Notes: generated from the letters alone by a model not told the origin. DNA of 64,000 bases from JBBRBB01 sp963830175 (GCA_963830175.1 CAWHKV010000007.1:372001-436000), one strand, 5' to 3'. Counted from the first letter of the stretch, positions 25,799 through 36,005 are shown. Numbers and translations: made by a program.

Positions 25799-27244
25799 TT
25801 ATTTATCCCACCAAACCGGAGAAAACTGAGAGTTTGGACCATCAGCGGCTGTGTATTTAGCACCTGCTGCAGCAACATTTGATGGATTGTAACTGTACTC
25901 GTTAAGACCATAAGCCATTCTAACAGGAATAGGATTTGGTTGATCAGGAGCCGGTTCCAGGTTAGGATAACCTGTTCTTCTCCATGAACTCCAACCTTGC
26001 CAGCCATTAGGATAATGTGCCAACCATTCCTGGGTCGCAATTTTTTCAATATCTGTATTGCTTTCAAGGGCAACGTTAGGATCTGCCATGTAAGTATCAA
26101 AGCTTGATTGATCAACATTCCAATAACTAAAACTTTCCTGAATTCCCATACGATACATATCTGCTACGTTTTCACTTGTCCATCCTAAGGAAGCAGCTTC
26201 TGACCTTGCCAGATATACTTCAGCAGCCATCATTAAAGAGAGTGGTTTAGTATCTGGCGTGTTAACACCCTGGAATACCCTTGCCCAGTTTGTATTAGCA
26301 TTTGAGAAAGCAATTGCATCATCCCTGTCTAATCCGTAAGGGAAACCAACATCAGAAGAGGCGTAAGCATTAATACGAGGATCGTTTAATGCGCTCAACC
26401 AGCCCGTCATAGTTTCAGCAACAGCATAGTCTCTTCTCTGAACCAATACATAATAATTATATATCGGATTAGGGAAGTTACCGCCCGGGTAATCAATGTT
26501 AGCAGCATCGCCGGATTCAAAAACACCTGCATTTAATGCAGCGTTGAATTCAGACTGACCTTTAGAAGCATCAGCTTTTGAAATTCTTAAAGCCATAATG
26601 GCACGGATAGAATTTGCAAACTTTTTCCACATACTAATATCACCGTTAAAAAGAATATCGCCTTGTGCAGGTGTTCCATCATCAAATTGGGCAACGGCTT
26701 CAGTTAATTCTTTGAAAAGATCGGTATATATTTCTTGCTGAGGATCGTATTTGGTAATGCCAAAGTCACCTTTTAATGCATCGAAATAAGGAATATCACC
26801 ATACTCATCCGTTAAGAACCAAAAGATGTACGCTTTGAGAATTCTTGCAACAGCAATTTGATTATTTACAGAACCATATTGCGCTGCTTTACCTGCTGTA
26901 TTCTCATTAGATGCATAGTTAATGATGTTCTGAAGATCGTATAGATTACCAGAATAAAAACCATCAAAATCAGGTTGTTGTTTTGCGTAACGAGAAGCCT
27001 CAGTGTACTGTGTTTCAGAAAAATACTGAGTGTACAATCCTGAATTTAAAACAATATTACCGCCCCAAACGTAGTTGTTTCCCATTTGAGAAATAACATT
27101 GGTTAAAAGACCAGATGGAACTGGTTCGGTTGATCCTCCGGGATTCTGGTTAAGATTCCCAAAATCATCAATCTTACTGCAGGAACTAACCGCAACAAGT
27201 GCGATTAGTACTGCAAAAGAAAATTTGAATTTGATTGATTTCAT
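25799..27244 (-). CDS. SusD/RagB-family outer-membrane lipoprotein
   Basis: A 481-residue lipoprotein (MKSIKFKFSFAVLIALVAVSSC, Cys 22) of the SusD-like type with helical TPR fold: residues such as QIAVARILKAYIFWFLTDEYGDIPYFDAL and LMMAAEVYLARSEAASLGW are characteristic. It acts as the lid over its SusC partner (27287-30544), 42 bp upstream. The C-terminal WQGWSSWRRTGYPNL segment is typical of this branch. Substrate unknown; no degradative enzyme is encoded in the operon. Confidence 0.93.
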   Translation of the reverse strand: MKSIKFKFSFAVLIALVAVSSCSKIDDFGNLNQNPGGSTEPVPSGLLTNVISQMGNNYVWGGNIVLNSGLYTQYFSETQYTEASRYAKQQPDFDGFYSGNLYDLQNIINYASNENTAGKAAQYGSVNNQIAVARILKAYIFWFLTDEYGDIPYFDALKGDFGITKYDPQQEIYTDLFKELTEAVAQFDDGTPAQGDILFNGDISMWKKFANSIRAIMALRISKADASKGQSEFNAALNAGVFESGDAANIDYPGGNFPNPIYNYYVLVQRRDYAVAETMTGWLSALNDPRINAYASSDVGFPYGLDRDDAIAFSNANTNWARVFQGVNTPDTKPLSLMMAAEVYLARSEAASLGWTSENVADMYRMGIQESFSYWNVDQSSFDTYMADPNVALESNTDIEKIATQEWLAHYPNGWQGWSSWRRTGYPNLEPAPDQPNPIPVRMAYGLNEYSYNPSNVAAAGAKYTAADGPNSQFSPVWWDK

Positions 27245-27286
27245 CTTTATAAATAATTTTTATTTAAAAATTTTATGCCTGTTGTT

Positions 27287-30200
27287 CTAGAATGTGAATT
27301 TTACGTTGAAACCAACTGAACGTACCGGAGGTAACTGACCATCTTCACCATATACGTTAGCGATTTCTGATGGATCAAAGTTCCGGGTTTCCCTGTATAA
27401 AATCCAGGGGTTACGCGCAATTAACGAAACATTCATTCCTTTTAACCAGGTGTTGGTGAAAGACCAGGCCGTAACCGGCAGGTTGTAACCAACGCTTAAT
27501 TCACGCAGTTTTACGTAAGAAAGGTCATGTACATATGGAGCGGCAATTCGGTTTGAGTAAAATTGGTGGAAATAATCAAATCCATCAACATACGTGTCAA
27601 CCGGTTTACCATCAACTGAACTAACACCAACTACATGTACGCCACCACCTTCAGATACCGGGTCACGCACATTCTTGCCACGATCGTTGGTAGAAGCAGT
27701 ATAATCTAGTAAACCTGAGAATGTACCCCAGCTTTCTGTTAAGCTAAAGAATTTACCACCGAACTGGTAGTCTAAACTTGCATTAAACGTAATGTTCTTA
27801 TAAGTTAACAAGCTTTGAAAACCACCAGTTACTTTAGGAACAATACCACCCCAGTTATAATTAGGGTTGCCTGTTACATATAAACCAGTAGTTGGGTTAA
27901 TTAATGGTTGTGCACCTTCTTCAGTTATTGGGTTACCTTCACTGTCATACCCTGTAGTAAAACCTCCACCAATTAACTGACCCCAATCCTCACCTAACAC
28001 ATTATAAGCTGTTGCATATCTTGAACCGAATGCACCAGCCCAACCTGCTGGTTGAATTCTTTCCTGACCTTCAATGATCTTGGTAACCGGGTTGTTTAAC
28101 AACAAACCTAAATTACCTGTAAGGTTCCAGTTAAGATTTTTTGTAGAAATAGCAGCACCATTAACAATAAACTCTAAACCATTTCTTTCAACTGATGCTG
28201 AGTTTACCCTTGCTTCTGTATAACCTCCTGTTGAGCCAACCCTGATTGATACAGGTTGATCTTCAGCGATATCTTTATAATAGTTAACAGTTAATCCTAA
28301 ACGGTTTTTAAGAAACCTAAGTTCAACCCCTGCCTCATAAGAAGTAATAACAACACCACGGAAATTGCTATCAACAATACTGTTAGGTGTTGTCTGCAGA
28401 AAGTTGCCATTCCATTGGTTTTGGCCAATTGAGAATACGTCTGGATTAGCAGCATAAGGATCAAGGGTAAGCGGTTTTTTACCCCAGCTACCATATATTT
28501 TACCAAAAGAAAACCAGTTTGGCATATTACCAACCAATGCGGTTGGGATAAACGATAAACCTGCTGATGGGTAAAACAACCCAGCATTATTGGTAGGCTG
28601 TGTACTTAACCAGTCTTCTCTAAGTGCAAATGTTGCACTGATAAATCTTTTATAATCAACATCACCTGTTGCAAATAATGAATTGATCTTAAAGGCTCTG
28701 CGCTCATTACCAATACTTGGCTGAGCTACGGAATTACTGATTGCAAAAAGATCCGGAACTATTAAGCCATTATTAGTATTAGAGGTATTCTCTTTACGTA
28801 AAAATTGCTCTGAGTTACCACCTGCATTAAGTGAAACGCCCAGGTCATTATCTAAGAAATTATGGCTATAGCTAGCTAAAAACTCATAATTCATATCATC
28901 CTGGTAATATTGACCCGTGCTATAACTTGAAAGGAAACCAGTTTGTCCGCCACTCTTTTCAAGAAGTGATGGGTTTTTGTTTTCGTAGTAAGTATTATAT
29001 ATGTCTTTTCTTACTGTTCCTTTAATACTTAGATCGTTGGTGATATTAATTTTGATATAGGCATCACCAAACAACCTGTTTCTTCTTTGGGTATAATCAA
29101 TTCTATCCATATAAGAATAGAAATTATACCAGTAGTTTGCCTTGTAAAAAGAACCGGGATCTTCAGGATCGTATCCATCAGGATTTGAAAGCCAGTTCCA
29201 TGTTGCCAATGTTCCGGCAGGAGTAATAACATCTTTCATATCGCGCATTATGTCCATATCAAGATGCCTGTGGTTCCATTGTCCAAAGTTACCTGAAGAC
29301 TGATTAGCGTATCCATCATTAAATTCACCATGAATCTTCTGGGTATTGATATTAATATTTGTACCTACTGTGATGAATTTATTAATGTCTGCAGTAAGTT
29401 TAGAAAATAAGATATTCCTGTCTGATCCAGAATTTGGAATTAAACCGGTGATAGACTGGCGTGTATAGTCCATTAAAACACTGTAACCATCGCCACCCTT
29501 AGAAAAAGTAAAATTTGTATTTGAGGTCACCCCAGTTTCCCAGAAATCCCTGATATTATTTGGTTGCGGCGTAAGTGCTGCTGTTTTAAAAGAATACTTT
29601 GTACCAGGCACCCATGCATACCATGGAATGTATTCCTGACCTGTCATTCTTGGACCCCAGCTGGCGTCATCTGTATAATCGTTATAGCCTTTACCATCTA
29701 AAGCTTTCCAATCTTCAGGCATGCCTTCTTCCCAATTAAAAGTGATTAATTCGCTTGAACCACCACCAGCATATTGGTTTTGAAGATGAGGTAAAATTGA
29801 AACCACATCCCAGGTTAGACCCTGGCTTAAAGTAATCTCAGATTTGCCTTTGCCTGCACCTTTAGTAGTAATTACTATTGCACCGTTCCTGGCTCTTGAA
29901 CCAAAAAGAGCGGTTGCATTGGCACCTTTTAGAACGTTTAATGATGCTACGTTGTTAGGGTTAATATCATAACCAGAACCAACAATAGTACCATCAACAA
30001 CATATAAAAGTCCGGCATCTCCTGAAAGGAATAAACCACCTCTTACACGTTGAAATGACTCACTGTTTAATTTAGTTCCTGACTGAGACCTAACCTGCAC
30101 ACCTGCAAATTTACCTGCAAGGGCATCGTTAAGGTTTGTCTGCGGAATAATGTTTAAGGCATCAGATTTTATTACCTGTGCACTGTACGGGGTAACGCGT

Positions 30201-30544
30201 TGGTCTTTCTTAATTCCGAAAGCCGTCGTTACTGTTACTTCAGTAAGGTTTGTGCTTACTCTGGTTATAGTTGCCGTAACGTTATCCATTGTTCCTACAC
30301 GAACTTCAAAAGTTTGTGCGCCTACAGCAGTAACTTCAAGAATATCGCCTGTGGTAGCCCTAATGGTAAAATTACCACTGGCATCTGCCACTACAGCGTT
30401 ATTTGTGCCTTTAACTGTTACGGTTGCAAACGGAACGGGATCACCGCTTTGGTCTGTAACACTTCCTGTTATACTTCTAGATTGTGAAAATGCAACAGTT
30501 GTTGCAAACAACGCAATAAGAAGAAAACTTAAAAATTTCCTCAT
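27287..30544 (-). CDS. SusC/RagA-family TonB-dependent transporter
   Basis: A 1085-residue outer-membrane porin that imports substrate using TonB energy. It has a signal peptide (MRKFLSFLLIALFATTVAFSQ), a carboxypeptidase-like regulatory domain (SITGSVTDQSGDPVPFATVTVKG, about 24-100), a plug with YSAQVIKSDALNIIPQTNLNDALAGKFAGVQVRSQSG and NVLKGANATALFGSRARNGAIVITTK, and a 22-strand-size beta barrel ending SVGFNVKFTF. First gene of the operon with its SusD at 25799. A promoter-like TATATTTG lies 28 bp upstream. Confidence 0.96.
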   Translation of the reverse strand: MRKFLSFLLIALFATTVAFSQSRSITGSVTDQSGDPVPFATVTVKGTNNAVVADASGNFTIRATTGDILEVTAVGAQTFEVRVGTMDNVTATITRVSTNLTEVTVTTAFGIKKDQRVTPYSAQVIKSDALNIIPQTNLNDALAGKFAGVQVRSQSGTKLNSESFQRVRGGLFLSGDAGLLYVVDGTIVGSGYDINPNNVASLNVLKGANATALFGSRARNGAIVITTKGAGKGKSEITLSQGLTWDVVSILPHLQNQYAGGGSSELITFNWEEGMPEDWKALDGKGYNDYTDDASWGPRMTGQEYIPWYAWVPGTKYSFKTAALTPQPNNIRDFWETGVTSNTNFTFSKGGDGYSVLMDYTRQSITGLIPNSGSDRNILFSKLTADINKFITVGTNININTQKIHGEFNDGYANQSSGNFGQWNHRHLDMDIMRDMKDVITPAGTLATWNWLSNPDGYDPEDPGSFYKANYWYNFYSYMDRIDYTQRRNRLFGDAYIKINITNDLSIKGTVRKDIYNTYYENKNPSLLEKSGGQTGFLSSYSTGQYYQDDMNYEFLASYSHNFLDNDLGVSLNAGGNSEQFLRKENTSNTNNGLIVPDLFAISNSVAQPSIGNERRAFKINSLFATGDVDYKRFISATFALREDWLSTQPTNNAGLFYPSAGLSFIPTALVGNMPNWFSFGKIYGSWGKKPLTLDPYAANPDVFSIGQNQWNGNFLQTTPNSIVDSNFRGVVITSYEAGVELRFLKNRLGLTVNYYKDIAEDQPVSIRVGSTGGYTEARVNSASVERNGLEFIVNGAAISTKNLNWNLTGNLGLLLNNPVTKIIEGQERIQPAGWAGAFGSRYATAYNVLGEDWGQLIGGGFTTGYDSEGNPITEEGAQPLINPTTGLYVTGNPNYNWGGIVPKVTGGFQSLLTYKNITFNASLDYQFGGKFFSLTESWGTFSGLLDYTASTNDRGKNVRDPVSEGGGVHVVGVSSVDGKPVDTYVDGFDYFHQFYSNRIAAPYVHDLSYVKLRELSVGYNLPVTAWSFTNTWLKGMNVSLIARNPWILYRETRNFDPSEIANVYGEDGQLPPVRSVGFNVKFTF

Positions 30545-30571
30545 GTTTACTTAAGTTTTAAAATTTGGGTG

Positions 30572-30579
30572 CAAATATA
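30572..30579 (-). promoter_or_regulatory. Putative -7 box for Sus operon 1
   Basis: TATATTTG on the minus strand matches TAnnTTTG, with a TTG 22 nt upstream as a possible -33 element. The predicted leader before the susC ATG (30542-30544) is about 20 nt. Confidence 0.6.
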
Positions 30580-30832
30580 GAAGGTTTAAAACAAACACCT
30601 GCAATTAAAAGGTTTTGCCAACCTGTCTTCACTTCTGAGAGACACAACAACCGTTAGTATCGCTGCTTTAATCGTTAAATTTTAACGGGTAATAACTTGT
30701 ATTTGTTAATAACTTTCTGTTAATGATGTTGATGAGGAAAGAATTTATTTTATAATTCGCCACATTTAATAAAACTATTCCGGGTGCCTATTTCTCTTTT
30801 CTAAAAAAAATTCACCCTAATGATTATGAAAA

Positions 30833-30840
30833 TATCTTTG
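30833..30840 (+). promoter_or_regulatory. -7 box directly before the folD ATG
   Basis: TATCTTTG matches TAnnTTTG and ends 4 nt before the ATG at 30845, predicting a leaderless folD mRNA. No clear TTG at the -33 position was seen. Confidence 0.45.
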
Positions 30841-30844
30841 CGCC

Positions 30845-31727
30845 ATGCTTATACTTGATGGTAAATTAGCCTCGAAGGCTGTTAAAGATGCTTTAGCCTT
30901 ACAATTACAACCTATAATTGAAAGTGGTAAGCGGGCACCGCACCTTGCGGCAATACTGGTGGGCAATAATGGTGCAAGCCAAAGTTATGTAGCTGGTAAA
31001 GTAAAAAATTGTGCTGAAGTAGGCTTTAAATCAACTTTAGTCAATTTAGATGAGCAGGTAACTGAAGAGGAATTACTTAATACCATTATAGATTTAAATA
31101 ATAATGATGACATTGATGGCATTTTAGTGCAATTACCTTTACCCAAAAACATAAATGAAAGAAAGGTAATAGAAACAATAAAGCCTGAAAAGGATGTGGA
31201 TGGTTTTCATCCTATAAATGCTGGAATGCTTATGCAGGGCAGCCCTACTTTTATACCTGCAACACCTTATGGTATTTTGCTTATGCTGGAGTATTTTAAT
31301 ATACAAACAAAAGGCTTGCATGCGGTTGTTATAGGCCGAAGCAATATTGTAGGAAGGCCTATGAGTATTTTATTAAGCAGCAACCAAAAATATGGAAACT
31401 GCACCGCCACTATTTGCCATTCTCACACCCAAAACCTTGAAAAAATTTGTTTACAGGGGGATATTAATTATTGCTGCCCTGGGAATACCCGGTTTTGTTA
31501 CCGCAGAAATGGTGAAAGAAGGCGCTATCGTAATAGATGTTGGAATTACCAGGGTCGAAGATGCATCAGCCAAAAAAGGATATGTGATAAAAGGGGATGT
31601 TGATTTTACTGCGGTGTCTGAAAAGGCATCTGCCATTACACCCGTACCTGGTGGTGTTGGTTTAATGACAATAGCCGCATTGCTAAAAAATACCATGCAC
31701 GCTTACCTGCTAAAAAATAATATTTAA
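30845..31727 (+). CDS. folD: Methylenetetrahydrofolate dehydrogenase/cyclohydrolase FolD, one-base frameshift
   Basis: Bifunctional C1 enzyme interconverting 5,10-methylene- and 10-formyl-THF with NADP. The first frame has YVAGKVKNCAEVGF (catalytic Lys of YxxxK), GILVQLPLPKNI, KDVDGFHPINAG and GRSNIVGRPMS; the second has IAALGIPGFVTAEMVKEGAIVIDVGI and TPVPGGVGLMTIA. They meet near 31460-31467: deleting one A of the AA at 31466-31467 reads ICLQGDIIIAALG and gives 293 residues, the normal length. Most likely a one-base sequence error. queE follows one base after the stop, so the two form an operon; formyl-THF made here also feeds purN at 59946, which is unlinked. Confidence 0.93.
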
Positions 31728-31728
31728 A

Positions 31729-32370
31729 ATGCAGGGCGTATTGCATCATACTATTCAACATAAAAATTCCCAAACATTATTACCTGTAATGGAATCCTTT
31801 TATACCCTGCAGGGAGAGGGTTTTCACCAGGGAAGCGCAGCCTATTTTATACGGCTTGCCGGTTGTGATGTGGGTTGTTTCTGGTGCGATGTAAAGGAAA
31901 GCTGGGATACAGATAGCCATCCGCTAATGTCACTCGATGAAATTATTTTTCAAGTAAAAACACAATCATCAAAAATTGTTGTGGTTACCGGAGGCGAACC
32001 TTTACTTCATAACCTCGATGCCCTTACAGGTACCCTGAAAAAAGAAGGATTTTTAACCCATATTGAAACATCTGGCAGTAGTGCATTTAGTGGCACATGG
32101 GATTGGATTTGTTTATCGCCCAAAAAATTTAAAAAACCTTTGCAGGAAGTTATTGAAGTTGCCCATGAGCTTAAAGTAGTGGTTTATAATAAAACGGATT
32201 TCGCCTGGGCTGAACAATTTGCTGCAAAAGTTAACCCTGATTGTAAATTGTATTTACAGCCCGAATGGACCCAGGCGCAAAAAATTACACCGTATATTAT
32301 TGAATATATAAAGCAGCACCCGCAGTGGATGCTTAGCCTGCAGATTCACAAATACATCAATGTTCCTTAA
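31729..32370 (+). CDS. queE: 7-carboxy-7-deazaguanine synthase QueE
   Basis: A radical-SAM enzyme making 7-carboxy-7-deazaguanine, the precursor of queuosine. The 213-residue product has the substrate segment FYTLQGEGFHQGSAAYFIRLAGC and the cluster motif CDVGCFWC (C-x3-C-x2-C, about 46-53). VVTGGEPLLH is the radical-SAM GGE motif and LSLQIHKYINVP the conserved C-terminus. Its length matches the short QueE form. It is separated from the folD stop by one base, so it is cotranscribed. queA at 13283 is the other queuosine gene in the window. Confidence 0.95.
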   Translation: MQGVLHHTIQHKNSQTLLPVMESFYTLQGEGFHQGSAAYFIRLAGCDVGCFWCDVKESWDTDSHPLMSLDEIIFQVKTQSSKIVVVTGGEPLLHNLDALTGTLKKEGFLTHIETSGSSAFSGTWDWICLSPKKFKKPLQEVIEVAHELKVVVYNKTDFAWAEQFAAKVNPDCKLYLQPEWTQAQKITPYIIEYIKQHPQWMLSLQIHKYINVP

Positions 32371-32373
32371 GGC

Positions 32374-32403
32374 AAAAAAAAATCCGCTTACAAGGTAAAC
32401 GGA
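32374..32403 (-). terminator. Terminator of the BNR-repeat gene
   Basis: Hairpin TCCGCTTAC (32383-32391) / GTAAACGGA (32395-32403) with a 3-nt loop and one mismatch. On the minus strand it is followed by a T tract, so it mainly serves the gene ending at 32426; queE ends just before it. Confidence 0.75.
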
Positions 32404-32425
32404 CTTAAGACTTTAAATAAATATT

Positions 32426-35005
32426 TTACCTGGTAATAGTTATTTCTTTCGATGCCAACTGCTTCCCATTTCTTACAACAACCAAATAATTGCCAGGGAA
32501 GGGTTTTCCAAGATTAATGGTATAGTTAGCTGCATCTGCCTCAGATAAAGAATACAATCCAATACTTTTTCCATTTACACGCACAATCTCAACTTCATAT
32601 TTTCCGGATGCATTTTCAATTTTAACCTGGATGATTCCTTTCGATGGGTTTGGCGAAACACTAACTTCTATATTTGGTTTTGATATAGTTTTATCTGGTT
32701 CAACAGTTTTAGAAATGTATTGTTTACCTGTTACCGGTGATGGGGACACCAGGTCAACTTTCCAAATTCCCCTGCCATATGTTGCCGCAATTAACTTATT
32801 GCTTGTATAATTTATTTCAAGTTCATGCACCATTACATTAGGTAATTTGTTGTTGTAGGCTACCCATTGAGAAGTAGTATTATTCAGGTAATAAACGCCA
32901 ACATCTGTACCCACATAAATTCTGTCTGTATTGTTTTGATATACTACGGTATTTACAGGGAGGTTCGGAAGATTTTTGCTAATATTCGTCCAGGTTGAAC
33001 CGCCATTATCAGAATAGTATACTTTTTTCCCGGCAGTATAACCACTTAAGGCAACAACTAATTTATTCTCGTTTAAATTATTAACTGCTATATAATTTAT
33101 ACCGGCTTGAGCCACCGGCAAACCACTTGTTATGTCTACTGCCGTGCCTAATGAAATATTGGCTTTGAATATTTTTTCAAGGCTCGATGCATACAAAGTA
33201 TTGTTATTTGAAGGTGCGGCCGCTATTGAAGTTCCATAGCTGCCTAAAGAAATTCCTGGTACTGAGGTCCACGATGAACCCCTGTTTTCAGACTTGTATA
33301 TACCATAGGTAAAAAATGCTAACCCGCTATAATACAGGCGGGTATTCACAACCGGGTCTATTATGAAAGGGGTTACCCACCCACCCCCTACAGGAGCAAT
33401 ATACGTCCAGTTTAATCCACCGTTCAGCGATCGTTGTAAACCTCCGTTCTGGTATGTTTCGTATACCACATTTTGATCGGTATAATCTATTGCAGCCTCC
33501 ATTCCATCTGCACCAAAAACCTGTTTCCAGCTAGTTCCATTCCACATATTGCAACCGTTATCCTGCCAGCCTGAAATGTACAAGTCTGTATTCTGTGGCG
33601 TTGTACCAATTCTATAAATTTGAGAGATGATCAGGCCATTACTAATGTCTGAAAAACTCGTTCCACCATTAACAGTTTTGAAAATACCACCATCAGTTCC
33701 TAACAAGAAAGAAGTGGTACTGCCCGGATAAAAAATGGCAGCATGTTTATCGGCATGCACATAATTTGGATACCCTGTATAATAAATATCAATTGTTGAC
33801 CAGCTTGATCCGCCGTTAATAGATTTTGCAGTATATAATCCACCGGTAATTAAAACATTTACATCGTCCTGTGAGCAAGTAAACGTAAGATCATAATACC
33901 CGTAAAAACTGGCAGCATAGGGATAAGCTTTTGCACCCCATGTGGCTCCATTATCATCCGAGCGATAAAACCCGCCCGTCTGGTTTAAAGAATAAATAAC
34001 ATCAGGACTTGAAGCCGATACTTCCAATGCCATTCTTCCGCTACCTAAGCCAGTTTTTAAGGTGCTCCATGTAGCACCGGCATTGGTTGATTGATAAATT
34101 ACGCCATTTCCACCTGCATAAACAATGTTTGGATTGTTAGGTTTCCATTCCATATCATGGCAATGATTATTTAAAACTTTCTTCCAGGTATTTCCTCCAT
34201 TATTAGAGCGGTAAATACCATTTCTTGAAGCTGCCAATAATATATTGGGGTTTGCGGGATTTATTATAAGCCGTTGAATAAGTGTTTTATATTCCTGCGG
34301 AATTTTAATCCAGGATTGTGCCCACGTTGCTCCGCCATTTGTGCTATGTAAAACACCTGCGGTATATACCCCACCCCAAAAATCATTATCGCTCTGCCAA
34401 CTTGCCTCGTATCCGTCTTCATCTCCTGTAGCCACAAAAATATTGTTCGAATTTGTTGGGTCAATTGCTATATCTGAAATACTGGTAACAGGAAATTTAT
34501 CGCTCAAACACGTCCATGTTGCACCATCATCCACAGTTTTCCATACTCCACCACCTGCTGCGCCTATATAAATAATGCTTGAGTTTGAAGGATCAATTTT
34601 TACAACATTAATTCTACCTGCACCCCCGCCATTTGATGGAACAATAGAGTTTCCAACCTGTTCCCAAGCCGAGGCCTGCGTATTATTAGGATTAAAATTG
34701 GAAGGATTTTCATTGAACTTTTTCCATTCAGTAAATTGAATTCCTGGAGGCGGCATTTTGCCGGAAGGAAAAGTTCGGGAAGTCATTAAATATTCCCACC
34801 TTTTAAACTTAGCAATTAACCCATCTTCCTTTTCGCCAGCTTCCATTTTCTCAACGCGACCCTCCTTTTCCAATTGTTGATACCGTAAATAAAATTGCTT
34901 TTTTATGTCTTTAAAATTTGGTGCGGAATTATCCGGGGCTTGACCCTGCAGGTTATTAAGGCATAAGAAAACTGCAATTCCGAGTATTAGGGTTACTTTT
35001 CTCAT
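32426..35005 (-). CDS. Secreted BNR/sortilin-like repeat protein with T9SS sorting domain
   Basis: I chose ATG 35003-35005 (signal peptide MRKVTLILGIAVFLCLNNLQGQ, 859 residues) over a start 20 codons upstream that would spoil the signal. The body is a beta-propeller protein with about ten Asp-box motifs of the S-x-D-x-G-x-T-W kind (for example TVDDGATW, STNGGATW, SNNGGNTW, SDNGGSTW). The last 75 residues (VSPNPSKGIIQVKIENASGKYE... to KEITITR) are a type A type-IX secretion sorting domain. It should therefore be exported through T9SS to the cell surface or medium. Asp-box propellers occur in glycosidases and adhesins; no catalytic site can be assigned. Confidence 0.88.
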   Translation of the reverse strand: MRKVTLILGIAVFLCLNNLQGQAPDNSAPNFKDIKKQFYLRYQQLEKEGRVEKMEAGEKEDGLIAKFKRWEYLMTSRTFPSGKMPPPGIQFTEWKKFNENPSNFNPNNTQASAWEQVGNSIVPSNGGGAGRINVVKIDPSNSSIIYIGAAGGGVWKTVDDGATWTCLSDKFPVTSISDIAIDPTNSNNIFVATGDEDGYEASWQSDNDFWGGVYTAGVLHSTNGGATWAQSWIKIPQEYKTLIQRLIINPANPNILLAASRNGIYRSNNGGNTWKKVLNNHCHDMEWKPNNPNIVYAGGNGVIYQSTNAGATWSTLKTGLGSGRMALEVSASSPDVIYSLNQTGGFYRSDDNGATWGAKAYPYAASFYGYYDLTFTCSQDDVNVLITGGLYTAKSINGGSSWSTIDIYYTGYPNYVHADKHAAIFYPGSTTSFLLGTDGGIFKTVNGGTSFSDISNGLIISQIYRIGTTPQNTDLYISGWQDNGCNMWNGTSWKQVFGADGMEAAIDYTDQNVVYETYQNGGLQRSLNGGLNWTYIAPVGGGWVTPFIIDPVVNTRLYYSGLAFFTYGIYKSENRGSSWTSVPGISLGSYGTSIAAAPSNNNTLYASSLEKIFKANISLGTAVDITSGLPVAQAGINYIAVNNLNENKLVVALSGYTAGKKVYYSDNGGSTWTNISKNLPNLPVNTVVYQNNTDRIYVGTDVGVYYLNNTTSQWVAYNNKLPNVMVHELEINYTSNKLIAATYGRGIWKVDLVSPSPVTGKQYISKTVEPDKTISKPNIEVSVSPNPSKGIIQVKIENASGKYEVEIVRVNGKSIGLYSLSEADAANYTINLGKPFPGNYLVVVRNGKQLASKEITITR

Positions 35006-35065
35006 AAAAGGAAGTTTTGGTGATGTGAAGTTTATAAAAGTATTCCAAATTTTCAGAATAAGCAA

Positions 35066-35099
35066 TAAAAAAACCGCCTCAAAAGAGGCGGTTTTTTTA
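35066..35099. terminator. Bidirectional terminator upstream of the BNR gene / after Sus operon 2
   Basis: Hairpin CCGCCTC (35074-35080) / GAGGCGG (35085-35091), loop AAAA, with A tract before and T tract after. It lies 17 bp past the end of the lipoprotein gene at 35116 and so ends the minus-strand Sus operon 2. Confidence 0.9.
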
Positions 35100-35115
35100 T
35101 TAAGATAAAGTGTTA

Positions 35116-35990
35116 CTAAGTTTTTTTGATGGTTAAATGATATGTTCCAAAACTACCCGCTGCTACTGTATGCGTTAAATCAAGATCAATTGTTCCTTCG
35201 CAGGAGTTAACTGATCCAGACCCTTCAGCATAGAAGGTTCCATAACCTGAACCATAATAGTCTCCATAAGGTTGCTTTTGAACCGTTGCAACGTTAGTTG
35301 CAGGATCAACATCTATAATAATGGGTCCTATAACTGCACCATAAGCCGGGTTTGGATATACATGCATGGTTAATTGATTGGCCCTGGTCCGGGTTCAACA
35401 GCATTCACAATAATATCCCCGGGAGAATAATCTGCCCACTCATCAGACAATACTTCAAAGTTTCCGTCAAAAACATACTCATCGTATGCGCAGAAAACAA
35501 CGGCAGACCATGTAAAGCCATGTTATATGAAGATTGTGCCTGAAAGTCTGATGAAGTGTTTGCAGCAGAAAACAAGTCGTCCATCAACGGTTACAATTTC
35601 ATTATAAAAGGTGAAATGAATTGCCGGGTTCAAATGAATCGGAGCATACACCTAAGTGCTGCAGCTAATTCGCCACCCGTTACAGACAGTGTGCCACTGT
35701 CTTGAAATGGAACTGGACTTAATAAGAGTCCAGGTAGATTTATCGGTACTGGTTCCGGTATAAATATTTATTTGCTTTGCAGGGGTGCCAACAACTTTTA
35801 CATTGATGCTTGCGGTTGATGTTTCAATCGTTGCAAGGTCAAATGGTTGTTGCCCGGGTTTCGCCCCTGTATAGGACAGGTATGAGCCAACCTCGTATTC
35901 GGCAACATCCCCATTAATGATGCCATCCTTTTTGCACGAGGCCATGCTTAAAACCGTTAACCCGAATAATGCTATTAATATATTTTTCAT
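35116..35990 (-). CDS. Lipoprotein of Sus operon 2, with six apparent indels
   Basis: The start (MKNILIALFGLTVLSMASC, Cys 19, lipobox) and the end (YPNPAYGAVIGPIIIDVD... HLTIKKT) are intact frames. Between 35377 and 35714 the reading frame jumps six times: apparent extra bases near 35714, 35653, 35613 and 35573, and missing bases near 35515 and 35378. After correction a single 290-residue protein without internal stops results, with coherent segments such as FQDSGTLSVTGGELAAAL, NSFTFYNEIVTVDGR and FEVLSDEWADYSPGDIIVN. It is 15 bp after susD. This is probably an intact lipoprotein gene read from poor sequence; genuine decay is the alternative. Confidence 0.7.
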
Positions 35991-36005
35991 TATGTATTGT
36001 TTAGA

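Larger units (their letters stand above)
30545..30844. other. Divergent intergenic region, susC1 / folD
   Basis: 300 bp between two divergently transcribed genes. It holds the two promoter-like elements listed separately (30572-30579 and 30833-30840). No coding frame, strong palindrome or repeat was seen in the rest, which is AT-rich. Confidence 0.5.

Noticed and set aside
25765..26118. 117-codon minus-strand frame within susD1
   Set aside because: An out-of-frame shadow of the 3' part of susD; composition is unlike a protein and it has no start context.
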